Assembly (NCBI RefSeq): GCF_900112205.1
Contig: NZ_FOKW01000001.1
Location: 620,001 to 684,000 of the forward strand
Origin: Natronobacterium haloterrestre
Lineage (GTDB): Archaea > Halobacteriota > Halobacteria > Halobacteriales > Natrialbaceae
Length of the DNA stretch: 64,000 nt
Direction: 5' to 3'
The stretch's first letter is position 1. Each line of letters starts with the position of its first letter. The position numbers and the translations under genes were made by a program. The notes under the pieces were generated by a model that saw only the letters and a list, made by a program, of their open reading frames with translations, was not told the origin of the DNA and did no database searches. Shown here in pieces: positions 44,019 to 52,069 of this stretch.

Positions 44019-45176
44019 ATGACAACGCTACGGACGCCGGGACCGACGATCGGAGTCGTCGGTGGCGGACAGCTCGGTCGAATGCTCGCCGAGGCGGCCG
44101 CGCCGCTCGGTGTCGAGGTGATCGTTCTCGACCCGACGCCGGACTGCCCGGCCGCACTCGTCGCGCGCGACCAGATCGTCGCCGACTTCGACGACGAGGC
44201 CGGCATCCGGGAACTGGCCGCCCGATCGGACGTCCTCACCTTCGAGATCGAACTCGCCGACCAGACCGTCCTCGAGCGCGTCAGCGAGAAGTCCGGAACG
44301 CCGGTCCACCCGAAGCCGTCGACGCTCGAGACGATCCACGACAAGCTGGTCCAGAAACGGGAACTCGAGGCGGCGGGGGTCCCGGTGCCGCCGTTCCGCG
44401 CGGTCGAGGACGCCGACGACGTCCGGGAGGCGATCGACGACTACGGCGCGCCGGTCATGCTGAAGGCCCGGACCGGCGGCTACGACGGGCGCGGAAATGT
44501 GCCCGTCGAGTCCAAATCGGAGGCCGAAACGGCCCTCGAGTCGGTCGCCGGACCCGCGATGGTCGAGTCGTTCGTCGACTTCGAGCGCGAGGTGTCGGTC
44601 ATCGCCGTCAAGGGCGCAGGCGAGACCGCCGCCTTCCCCATCGGGGAGAACGTCCACGAAGACGAGATCCTGCGGGAGACGATCGTACCCGCGCGCTCGA
44701 GCGAGGCCGTCGAGGAGCGCGCCCGCGAGGTCGCCGAGGACGTGCTCGAGGTGATGGACGGCCGGGGCGTCTACGGCATCGAGTTGTTTGAAACCACTGA
44801 CGGGGAGATCTTGCTCAACGAGATCGCACCCCGGCCCCACAACTCCGGCCACTGGACGATCGAGGGCGCACAGAGTTCGCAGTTCGAACAGCACGTCCGT
44901 GCCGTGCTCGGATGGCCGCTTGCGGCCACCGACCTCCGTTCCCCGACCGTCATGACGAACCTGCTGGCCGACGTCGACGAGGAACAGGAGGCGAGACTGA
45001 GCGATATCGACCGGATCCTCGAGACGCCCGGCGCGAACCTCCACTGGTACGGCAAGCGAGAGGCTCGACCCCTGCGCAAGATGGGCCACGTGACGGTGAC
45101 CGCACGGGACGACGAGGGCGTCGCGGCGCTTCGCGACCGAGCGGTCTCGCTTCGGGAGTCCGTCACGTTCGAGTGA
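44019..45176 (+). CDS. purK: 5-(carboxyamino)imidazole ribonucleotide synthase
   Basis: ATP-dependent carboxylation of AIR to N5-CAIR in purine synthesis. The 385-residue ATP-grasp enzyme starts with 'GVVGGGQLGRMLAEAAAPLG' and has 'ETIHDKLVQKRELEAAGVP', 'VMLKARTGGYDGRGN' (ATP-binding Gly-rich loop) and 'LNEIAPRPHNSGHWT', all PurK hallmarks. It works with purE, encoded 550 bp downstream, the two being separated by one small ORF of unknown role. Confidence 0.97.
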   Translation: MTTLRTPGPTIGVVGGGQLGRMLAEAAAPLGVEVIVLDPTPDCPAALVARDQIVADFDDEAGIRELAARSDVLTFEIELADQTVLERVSEKSGTPVHPKPSTLETIHDKLVQKRELEAAGVPVPPFRAVEDADDVREAIDDYGAPVMLKARTGGYDGRGNVPVESKSEAETALESVAGPAMVESFVDFEREVSVIAVKGAGETAAFPIGENVHEDEILRETIVPARSSEAVEERAREVAEDVLEVMDGRGVYGIELFETTDGEILLNEIAPRPHNSGHWTIEGAQSSQFEQHVRAVLGWPLAATDLRSPTVMTNLLADVDEEQEARLSDIDRILETPGANLHWYGKREARPLRKMGHVTVTARDDEGVAALRDRAVSLRESVTFE

Positions 45177-45249
45177 CGACTGATCGACTACCTCGACGCG
45201 AACGTGTTCGCCCAAAACGGCCGTCTCGAGGCCCGTAGCGTGGAAAACG

Positions 45250-45257
45250 TTTTATGC
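45250..45257 (+). promoter_or_regulatory. TATA box of the 105-residue ORF
   Basis: GTTTTATGCG region, TTTATGC centred about 27 nt before the ATG at 45281; leaderless spacing supports the ORF as a gene. Confidence 0.45.
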
Positions 45258-45280
45258 GATATCGGGTAATGTAAGAGGAC

Positions 45281-45598
45281 ATGCTCGATACGGATCAACT
45301 CCTCGAGCGGCTTTCGAAGGGTCGCGGATCGGAAATCGACCTCGATCCTCAGCCGACTGAAGCCGAGATTCGCGAGGTCGTACAGCGACTCAAAGCCGAG
45401 GGGCTGTGCGGCCGCCGGGTCGCCGAACACCGACTCGTCCCGCACTTCATCGCGAACGAGGGCTACGGCCAGCGCGAACTGGAACTCCTGGAGGAGATAC
45501 TCGAAGCGGAGTACGAGGGAACCGATCTCTGTCTGAAGACCCGTCGCTCCGAGTGCAGTCGCCTGCGGGGCGGCTGTCAGGGGCAGGGGTCGCGCTGA
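45281..45598 (+). CDS. Conserved-looking hypothetical protein between purK and purE
   Basis: A 105-residue soluble protein of unknown family. The N-terminal half is helical and charged ('PTEAEIREVVQRLKAEGLCG'), followed by a basic segment. The C-terminus holds three cysteines (TDLCLKTRRSECSRLRGGC) with one more at about residue 44, which could bind metal. An archaeal TATA box at the right distance supports expression. Its place between two consecutive purine enzymes may be chance or mean a small partner; no function is assigned. Confidence 0.65.
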   Translation: MLDTDQLLERLSKGRGSEIDLDPQPTEAEIREVVQRLKAEGLCGRRVAEHRLVPHFIANEGYGQRELELLEEILEAEYEGTDLCLKTRRSECSRLRGGCQGQGSR

Positions 45599-45731
45599 GG
45601 GACGACCAGGGCTGAATTCCGGGTCGAATCCGGCGGTACGGTTCGATTCGGCCCTACAGCCGACGCCCGGAACGGTACTGAAACGGTCCGAATCACCACC
45701 TTTCATTGCCTCCGGAACGGAACCCGCGCGT

Positions 45732-46379
45732 ATGACCGCACCGGCAGTCGACGACCTGATCGACCGACTCCACGAGGAGGCCACGGCGGATCGACCCGAC
45801 GAGGAAACCCCCGACGTCGGGATCGTGATGGGCAGCGACTCGGACCTCGAGACGATGATGACCGGCGGCCGTCGTCGCGGGGCCTACGACGCGTTCGTCG
45901 ACGAACTCGGATTCGCCGAACAGACCGACTACGAGGACCCGCCCGCGGAGCGGTTCACGTTCGAGACCTACGTGACGTCCGCCCATCGCACCCCCGACCT
46001 GATGACTGCCTACGCCGAGACGGCCGAGGATCGGGGCCTCGAGGTAATCATCGCGGGCGCAGGCGGGAAGTCCGCGGACCTGCCGAACATGACCGCGTCG
46101 ATCGCGTACCCGTTGCCGGTGATCGGCGTGCCGGTCCAGGAGAAGTCCGTCGACAGCGTCATCGGGATGCCGACGGGCGCGCCGCTGGTCGCCGTCGACG
46201 CGGGCAAGTCGTTCAACGCGGCGCTGTCGGCCGCCCAGATTCTCGCGCGACGACACGAGGAGGTACGAGAGCGACTGGTCGACTACCACGAGGGGCTTCG
46301 GGAGGGCGTCGGTTCCGTTTCCCGGGAACTCCACGACGAGGGAACGCCGGCGTTCCGCGACCGTCGCGGTGAGCAGTGA
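45732..46379 (+). CDS. purE: N5-carboxyaminoimidazole ribonucleotide mutase
   Basis: Moves the carboxylate of N5-CAIR to give CAIR, the step after PurK. The 215-residue protein has the class I PurE motifs 'GIVMGSDSDLETM' and 'TSAHRTPDLM' (catalytic His), plus 'IAGAGGKSADLPNM'. It carries extra residues in the front half ('GGRRRGAYDAFVDELGFAEQ') and a 45-residue tail compared with the roughly 160-residue bacterial enzymes. Functional pairing with purK is clear from the pathway. Confidence 0.96.
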   Translation: MTAPAVDDLIDRLHEEATADRPDEETPDVGIVMGSDSDLETMMTGGRRRGAYDAFVDELGFAEQTDYEDPPAERFTFETYVTSAHRTPDLMTAYAETAEDRGLEVIIAGAGGKSADLPNMTASIAYPLPVIGVPVQEKSVDSVIGMPTGAPLVAVDAGKSFNAALSAAQILARRHEEVRERLVDYHEGLREGVGSVSRELHDEGTPAFRDRRGEQ

Positions 46380-46680
46380 TCGCCGGTCGGCGCTGGGGCG
46401 GCGTTTCGGAATCGATAATCGGTGATCGCCGCCCGGGGTTTGCCTCCAGTCGATGATTCCCGGCGGGCGAACTCGCGGCCCTCCGGGAAATCGGAAGCAG
46501 GAGTACGGACGGTTCTCGGCCCCAATCGGATTTTATTCAGTATTTCAGCTTCGATACATAGTATGACGTGATTGTTCAGGCGAGGACACCCCGCGAACCC
46601 GTCGCTTGGCACGTCACGGGCCGGAAAACGAACAATGAACCCTTATATGCGTGCGGTCTGAACCTCCGAACGTTACGGAG
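46380..46680. other. Intergenic region upstream of the nuo operon
   Basis: About 300 bp. There is an AT-richer island around 46525-46570, which includes a TATA-like ATTTTATTCA, and the operon TATA box at 46641-46650. A 37-codon ORF (from about 46454) shows no supporting feature. The island may be an upstream promoter or regulator binding region. Confidence 0.5.
46641..46650 (+). promoter_or_regulatory. TATA box of the nuo operon
   Basis: CCTTATATGC centred about 35 nt upstream of the nuoA ATG at 46681, giving a leader of roughly 8-10 nt. Confidence 0.55.
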
Positions 46681-47085
46681 ATGAACGACTGGATAGCGAT
46701 CGGGGCGCTCGCGCTCGTGGGACTGTTGATACCGCTGGGGATGATGGCGGTGTCGTACCTGCTACGGCCGAGTGTACCCGAAACGAACAAACGTGCCACC
46801 TACGAGAGTGGCGAGGTTCCGACCGGCGGAACGCGCGTCCGCTTTAACATCCAGTACTACATGGTTGCGCTTCTGTTCCTCGTCTTCGATATCGAGACCG
46901 TCCTGCTGTTCCCGTGGGCGGTGGTGTACCTGGATGCGGTCGAGTCGGATGCCGTCTCGCTGACCGAGATCCTCGGGCCGATGGTCGCGTTCGTTGTCAT
47001 CCTGCTCGTCGGACTCGCGTGGGCCTGGCGCAACGGCGCAGTACAGTGGGCACAGACACCTCGTCAGGTGGAGAGCGACCGGTGA
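46681..47085 (+). CDS. nuoA: Complex I-type oxidoreductase subunit A
   Basis: A 134-residue membrane subunit with three helices (about 6-30, 60-85, 95-115). It has 'VPETNKRATYESGEVPTG' followed by 'RFNIQYYMVALLFLVFDIET', the NuoA/NdhC signature. It forms part of the quinone-site region of the proton-pumping complex. ATG 46681 is chosen from the position of the TATA box, not the frame opening at 46651. First gene of an eleven-gene operon. Confidence 0.96.
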   Translation: MNDWIAIGALALVGLLIPLGMMAVSYLLRPSVPETNKRATYESGEVPTGGTRVRFNIQYYMVALLFLVFDIETVLLFPWAVVYLDAVESDAVSLTEILGPMVAFVVILLVGLAWAWRNGAVQWAQTPRQVESDR

Positions 47086-47091
47086 TAGATC

Positions 47092-47811
47092 ATGAGTAGC
47101 GACGAACCAGAAACACGACCACGGCAAACGATACACGACAGCACAGCGCCGTCGACGGACACCCGCGATTCCCGAATCGGAGAGGGCGTCGACGACCGCT
47201 TCAATTCGAAGCTCCGTGAGGCCTTCGGCGCATCGCCGTTCATCCTCACGAAGTTCGACGAATTCATGAACTGGGTGCGGGGGAACTCGATGTTCATGCT
47301 GCAGTTCGGGATCGCCTGCTGCAGCATCGAGATGATCCACACCTACGCGATCAAACACGACGTCGACCGCTACGGTGCGGGGGTCCCGCGTGCCTCCCCG
47401 CGGCAGGCCGACGTCATGATCGTCCCCGGGACGATCGTCTCGAAGTTCGGCCCCCGAATGAAGCGGGTCTACGACCAGATGCCCGAACCCAAGTTCGTCG
47501 TCGGGATGGGCTCGTGTACGATCTCCGGCGGCCCCTTCCAGGAAGGGTACAACGTCGTCAAAGGCGCCGAGGAGATCATCCCGATCGACATTCACGTCCC
47601 GGGCTGTCCCCCGCGACCGGAGGCGCTCATCTACGGGATCCTCAAACTGCAAGAGCGGATCCAGAACGGTGAGTCCTCGCCGGTCGTCGTCAAACCCTAC
47701 GAACTCGAGCAGTTCGGGGACCTGCCGGAGGACGAACTGGTCCAGAAACTGGCCGACGAGATCGACGAAGACGACCTCGTCATGCGGTACAACTGGGCTG
47801 ATTCGCCATGA
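47092..47811 (+). CDS. nuoB: Complex I-type subunit B (cluster N2)
   Basis: A 239-residue subunit binding the terminal [4Fe-4S] cluster N2 that passes electrons to quinone. Ligands are visible: the tandem Cys76-Cys77 (ACCSIEM), Cys in GSCTISGGPF, and Cys in 'VPGCPPRPEALIYG'. The first 50 residues are an acidic, probably flexible extension. It starts 6 nt after nuoA and overlaps nuoCD by ATGA. Confidence 0.97.
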   Translation: MSSDEPETRPRQTIHDSTAPSTDTRDSRIGEGVDDRFNSKLREAFGASPFILTKFDEFMNWVRGNSMFMLQFGIACCSIEMIHTYAIKHDVDRYGAGVPRASPRQADVMIVPGTIVSKFGPRMKRVYDQMPEPKFVVGMGSCTISGGPFQEGYNVVKGAEEIIPIDIHVPGCPPRPEALIYGILKLQERIQNGESSPVVVKPYELEQFGDLPEDELVQKLADEIDEDDLVMRYNWADSP

Positions 47812-49475
47812 GTACGGGAATAGAGCAGACGCCGGCAGACGGAGAGACGCTCACCGAAGACGAACTCGAGGCGCTGATCGGTGATCGCGCGATCGCCCGC
47901 GACGATCACATGAACGCGCCGGGGTTCGTCGTCAATCCGGACGAGGTCCAGAGCGTCCTCTCGGATCTCAAGGAACGCGCCGGCTACGACCACCTCTCGT
48001 CTGTCACCGCACAGGAGTACGAGGACCGGTACGAGTCGATCTACCACCTCAAGAAGTACGCCGACGCGAGCGACGAGGTCAGCGTCGTCGTGCCGACCGC
48101 CAGCGACGATCCGGTCAGCGAGAGCGCCGAACCGGTGTTCCGTACCGCCGACTGGCACGAACGCGAGGCCTACGACCTCGTCGGCATCGAGTACGCCGAC
48201 CACCCGGACCTGCGTCGCATCCTGCTGCCGGAAACCTGGCAGGGTCACCCGCTCTCGAAAGGCTACGACCAGGAGAAGCCCCAGGTGGTGACCCTTTCCG
48301 AGCACGCGAACCCGCTCGAGAGCGACCACCGGGAGTCGGGCGGGGAATCGGACACGATGTTCCTCAACATCGGTCCTCACCACCCCGCGACACACGGCGT
48401 GCTCCACGTCGAGACGGTACTGGACGGCGAGACGGTCGTCGACGTGGAACCGGACATCGGTTACCTCCATCGCTGCGAGGAGCAGATGTGCCAGCAGGGG
48501 ACCTACCGCCACCAGATCATGCCCTACCCCGACCGCTGGGACTACGTCTCCTCGGGGCTGCTAAACGAGTGGTCCTACGCGCGGGCGATCGAGGACCTCG
48601 CCGACATCGAAGTCCCCGAGTACGCTCAGGTGATCCGGACGATGGGCGCGGAACTCTGTCGGATCGCCTCGCACATGCTCGCGCTGGGGACGTTCGCGCT
48701 GGACGTCTACGGCGAGTTCACCGCCATCTTCCAGTACACGTTCCGCGACCGCGAGGTCGTCCAGGACATCCTCGAGGACCTGACGGGCCAGCGGATGATG
48801 TTCAACTACTTCCGCGTCGGCGGGGTCGCCTGGGACCTGCCCGAACCCCGCGAGGAGTTCTTCGAGAAGACACGGGACTTCCTCGACGAACTCCCGGCGA
48901 AGGTCGCCGAATACAACGACATGGTCACCTCGAACGAGATCTTCCAGACCCGGTGTATCGACACCGGTGTCCTCGAACCCGAGGTGGCCAAGGACTACGG
49001 CTGTACGGGCCCCGTCGCCCGCGGCTCCGGCGTCGACTACGACCTCCGTCGGGACGACCCCTACGGCTACTACGAGAACCTCGACTGGGACGTCGTCACC
49101 CGGGACGGCTGTGACAACTACGCGCGCGTCCTCACCCGCATGGAGGAGGTCGAGGAGTCGGCCAAGATCATCCAGCAGTGTCTCGACCTGCTCGAGGACT
49201 GGCCCGAGGACGACCGCGAGGTGCAGGCCAACGTGCCCCGCACCCTGAAGCCGGACGCCGACGCCGAGACCTACCGCGCGGTCGAGGCGGCCAAGGGCGA
49301 ACTCGGGATCTACATCCGGTCGGACGGCACCGACAAGCCCGGCCGGTTCAAGATCCGCAGTCCGTGTTTCTCGAACCTGCAGGCGCTCGGCGAGATGGCC
49401 GAGGGCGAGTACATTCCGGATCTGGTCGCGTCGCTGGGTAGCCTAGACATCGTGCTCGGGGAGGTGGATCGATGA
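47808..49475 (+). CDS. nuoCD: Complex I-type fused subunit C/D
   Basis: A 555-residue fusion. The N-terminal part (to about 160) is the NuoC domain, ending in 'YDLVGIEYADHPDLRRILLPETW'. The rest is NuoD, the 49-kDa-type subunit lining the quinone site: 'MFLNIGPHHPATHGVLH' holds the conserved His pair, and 'GYLHRCEEQM' and 'PKPGRFKIR'-like 'DKPGRFKIRSPC' follow. The fusion is common in archaea. ATGA overlaps on both sides (47808 and 49472). Confidence 0.96.
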   Translation: MSTGIEQTPADGETLTEDELEALIGDRAIARDDHMNAPGFVVNPDEVQSVLSDLKERAGYDHLSSVTAQEYEDRYESIYHLKKYADASDEVSVVVPTASDDPVSESAEPVFRTADWHEREAYDLVGIEYADHPDLRRILLPETWQGHPLSKGYDQEKPQVVTLSEHANPLESDHRESGGESDTMFLNIGPHHPATHGVLHVETVLDGETVVDVEPDIGYLHRCEEQMCQQGTYRHQIMPYPDRWDYVSSGLLNEWSYARAIEDLADIEVPEYAQVIRTMGAELCRIASHMLALGTFALDVYGEFTAIFQYTFRDREVVQDILEDLTGQRMMFNYFRVGGVAWDLPEPREEFFEKTRDFLDELPAKVAEYNDMVTSNEIFQTRCIDTGVLEPEVAKDYGCTGPVARGSGVDYDLRRDDPYGYYENLDWDVVTRDGCDNYARVLTRMEEVEESAKIIQQCLDLLEDWPEDDREVQANVPRTLKPDADAETYRAVEAAKGELGIYIRSDGTDKPGRFKIRSPCFSNLQALGEMAEGEYIPDLVASLGSLDIVLGEVDR

Positions 49476-50548
49476 ACGCGGCGACACCACTCCAGAGCGA
49501 TACCGTCCTGCTTCCCGAGCGAATCGGCGAACTGACCGGACTGGCGGAGTTCGGGCTCGCCGGCGAACTGCTTGCGACGTTTATCGCCGCGTTCATCGTC
49601 GGTAACCTGATGCTCGCGATGACCGGCGTCGCAGGCCCCTGGGCGAAGCGAAAGATCACGGCCGCGTTCACGGACCGGATCGCGGTCAACCACCTCGGTC
49701 CCGGCGGCATCCTGATCATCGTCGCCGACTCGGTCCGCCTGCTCTCGAAGGAGAACATCATCCCCGAGAACGCGGACCGACCGGCCTACGACCTCGCGCC
49801 GATCGTCATCGCCGGTTCGGCGCTCCTGGGGTTTGCCGTGATCCCGATGGGCAACGGCGTTCACCTCGCCGACCCCGAGGTCGGTCTGGTCTACGTCTTC
49901 GCCGTCGCGGGAATCGCGTCGATCGGCCTGATGATGGCCGGCTACGCGTCGGGGAACAAGTACTCGATGCTCGGTGGACTACGGGCGGTCGCACAGAACA
50001 TCGCCTACGAGATCCCGCTCGTCGTGACCGGGATGTCGGTCGTGCTCTTCGCGGGTTCGCTGCGGATGAGCGAGATCGTCGCCGCACAGAGCGAGCCGCT
50101 GATTACGATCGCCGGCGTGGCGATCCCCGCGTGGTACGCGCTCGTCAACCCGTTCGCGTTCGTGCTGTTCCTGATCGCGAACTTCGCCGAGGTCGGCCGG
50201 AACCCGTTCGACATGCCGGAGGCGCCGGCGGAACTCATCGCGGGGTACCAGACCGAGTACTCCTCGGTCTACTTCGTGCTGGTCTATCTCGGCGAGTTCC
50301 TCCACATCTTCCTCGGAGGTGCGATCATCACGACGATCTTCCTCGGCGGTCCCGCCGGGCCCGTCCTGCCGGAGATCGTCTGGTTCATCATCAAGATCTG
50401 GGCGGTGTTCCTGCTGACCCAGTGGCTCCGCTCGGCGATCCCGCGGGTTCGAATCGACCAACTCATCGAAATCGGGTGGAAGGGCCTGCTGGTCCTTTCG
50501 TTCGCTAACCTCTTCCTGACCGCAGCAATCGTCGGGGTGATTCAATGA
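49472..50548 (+). CDS. nuoH: Complex I-type subunit H
   Basis: A 358-residue membrane subunit with about eight helices linking the quinone site to the proton pumps. Signatures: 'GPWAKRKITAAFTDRIAVNHLGPGG', 'SAAIP'-type loop and 'NPFDMPEAPAELIAGYQTEYS', the classic NuoH loop lined with Glu residues. 'RSAIPRVRIDQL' near the C-terminus is also typical. Overlaps nuoCD and nuoI by ATGA. Confidence 0.96.
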   Translation: MNAATPLQSDTVLLPERIGELTGLAEFGLAGELLATFIAAFIVGNLMLAMTGVAGPWAKRKITAAFTDRIAVNHLGPGGILIIVADSVRLLSKENIIPENADRPAYDLAPIVIAGSALLGFAVIPMGNGVHLADPEVGLVYVFAVAGIASIGLMMAGYASGNKYSMLGGLRAVAQNIAYEIPLVVTGMSVVLFAGSLRMSEIVAAQSEPLITIAGVAIPAWYALVNPFAFVLFLIANFAEVGRNPFDMPEAPAELIAGYQTEYSSVYFVLVYLGEFLHIFLGGAIITTIFLGGPAGPVLPEIVWFIIKIWAVFLLTQWLRSAIPRVRIDQLIEIGWKGLLVLSFANLFLTAAIVGVIQ

Positions 50549-51006
50549 TCGGACTACTCAAATCAATGGCAACGACGATGAAACACGCGCTGGACGGCTC
50601 CACCTTCACGGTGGAGTATCCGAAAACCGCTCCCGACGTCTCGCCGCGGTTCCGTGGCGTCCACAAGTGGAGTCAGGAGCGGTGCATCTGGTGTCGACAG
50701 TGCGAGAACGTCTGTCCGAACGACACCATCCAGATCGTCATGGACGACCAGCGCAACGGGGAACAGTACAACCTCCACATCGGCCAGTGTGTCTACTGCC
50801 GACTCTGCGAGGAGGTGTGCCCGACCGACGCGATCCTGCTCACCCAGAACTTCGAGTTCACCGCCGACACGAAACACGATTTCGTCTACAACAAAGAGCA
50901 GTTGAAGTCGGTCCCGTGGTACAAGGACATCGACCCGCTCGAGTCGCGCGAACCCGACCGGGGCGCGTGGATCGGCGAGGGTGAAGGGGAGGTCGACTAC
51001 CAGTAA
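50545..51006 (+). CDS. nuoI: Complex I-type subunit I (2 x [4Fe-4S])
   Basis: A 153-residue ferredoxin-like subunit with two CxxCxxCxxxCP motifs: CIWCRQCENVCP and CVYCRLCEEVCP, for clusters N6a and N6b. They carry electrons from the electron-input part to NuoB. Because NuoE, F and G are missing from this operon, the input is probably a ferredoxin or another donor docking here (inference). Confidence 0.97.
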   Translation: MIGLLKSMATTMKHALDGSTFTVEYPKTAPDVSPRFRGVHKWSQERCIWCRQCENVCPNDTIQIVMDDQRNGEQYNLHIGQCVYCRLCEEVCPTDAILLTQNFEFTADTKHDFVYNKEQLKSVPWYKDIDPLESREPDRGAWIGEGEGEVDYQ

Positions 51007-51008
51007 CA

Positions 51009-51308
51009 ATGCTAGAGACAATCGCGTTCGCGCTGTTCGCGTTCGTGACCCTCGCCAGTGCCGCCGGGGTCGTCCTGTTGAAAGACCCCTGGCACTCGGC
51101 GCTCATGCTTGGCGTAGCGCTGCTTTCGGTCGCGATCCACTACGTCATGCTTGCCGCGGAGTTCGTCGCCATGATGCAGGTGCTCGTCTACGTTGGCGGC
51201 GTGCTCATCCTCGTCACCTTCGCGGTGATGCTCACCCAGCGTGAGCAGGACGAGGATCTGCACGCGACCGACACGAGTACCAGTTCCGACGAGGTGATGG
51301 GACCATGA
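51009..51308 (+). CDS. nuoJ1: Complex I-type subunit J, N-terminal half
   Basis: A 99-residue membrane protein with three helices matching the first part of NuoJ: 'DPWHSALMLGVALLSVAIHYVML' and 'VQVLVYVGG'-type 'MQVLVYVGGVLILVTFAVML', which contains the pi-bulge helix region. The usual single NuoJ is split into two genes here. It follows nuoI by 2 nt and overlaps the second half by ATGA. Confidence 0.92.
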   Translation: MLETIAFALFAFVTLASAAGVVLLKDPWHSALMLGVALLSVAIHYVMLAAEFVAMMQVLVYVGGVLILVTFAVMLTQREQDEDLHATDTSTSSDEVMGP

Positions 51309-51760
51309 CGACCGGACCGGAGATCCGAACGGGGAAAACGCTCGTTCCGGGAGTGCTCGCCGTCGCCCTCTTCGGACTGATGGGACTGATCGTCCTGAAC
51401 ACGCCGTTCGGGGCCGGCGACGGCGCGGTCGGCTTCCCGGAGGGCATCTCGATCACCTCCGAGATCGGCTACGCGCTGTTCGATCTCGGGGCGCTCCAGT
51501 CCGGAGCGATGGCGATTCCCGAAACCGAGACGTTCCTCGCGGCGTTCCTGCTGATCGCGCTGACGCTCGACGCCGCGCTCGACGCCTCGATCGTGCTGGC
51601 AAAGCGCGAGGAAGAGGGCGAACCGGTCGCAGCGCTCTCGAGTCAGGATACGGGTGCCGGTGCTGGCGCCGCCGCGACGGCCGAGACCGGAACCGGTGAC
51701 CGGACGGCGGTTACCGACGGCGGCGACGAGGCCGCCGAGTCCGGAGGTGAGACGCGATGA
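51305..51760 (+). CDS. nuoJ2: Complex I-type subunit J, C-terminal half
   Basis: A 151-residue protein with two hydrophobic helices (about 15-35 and 75-98), matching the rest of NuoJ, and a long Ala/Thr/Gly-rich acidic tail that is probably disordered. The overlap with nuoJ1 is a clean ATGA, so this is a true gene split and not a frameshift. Overlaps nuoK by ATGA. Confidence 0.85.
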   Translation: MTTGPEIRTGKTLVPGVLAVALFGLMGLIVLNTPFGAGDGAVGFPEGISITSEIGYALFDLGALQSGAMAIPETETFLAAFLLIALTLDAALDASIVLAKREEEGEPVAALSSQDTGAGAGAAATAETGTGDRTAVTDGGDEAAESGGETR

Positions 51761-52068
51761 GCGTCGCCGCCGGGGTCGAGTACTACGTCCTCCTGTCGAT
51801 GGGGCTGTTCTGTATCGGCCTCTTCGGCATCCTGACGCGTCGTAACGCACTGATGTTCCTGATGTCCGTCGAACTCATGCTGAACGCGGCGAACATCAAC
51901 CTGATCGCGTTCGCGTTCTATCACGGCAACCTCACCGGCCAGGTGTTCGCCCTGTTCACCATGGCGCTGGCTGCCGCCGAGGTCGCCGTCGGACTCGGGA
52001 TCATCCTGGTGCTGTACCGCAACTTCCGTGACGTCGACGTCACGGTACCGACGACGATGAGGTGGTAA
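51757..52068 (+). CDS. nuoK: Complex I-type subunit K
   Basis: A 103-residue three-helix membrane subunit with the conserved buried glutamates in 'FLMSVELMLNAANINLIAF' and 'AAAEVAVGLGIILVLYRN', which are central to proton translocation. Starts within the nuoJ2 stop (ATGA) and ends 1 nt before nuoL. Confidence 0.97.
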   Translation: MSVAAGVEYYVLLSMGLFCIGLFGILTRRNALMFLMSVELMLNAANINLIAFAFYHGNLTGQVFALFTMALAAAEVAVGLGIILVLYRNFRDVDVTVPTTMRW

Positions 52069-52069
52069 G

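Noticed and set aside
46454-46567. 37-codon ORF upstream of nuoA
   Set aside because: No promoter, membrane segment or motif supports it; likely chance.
51009-51760. Possible frameshift in nuoJ
   Set aside because: The two halves join by a clean ATGA overlap and both are complete, so this is a gene split, not a broken gene.
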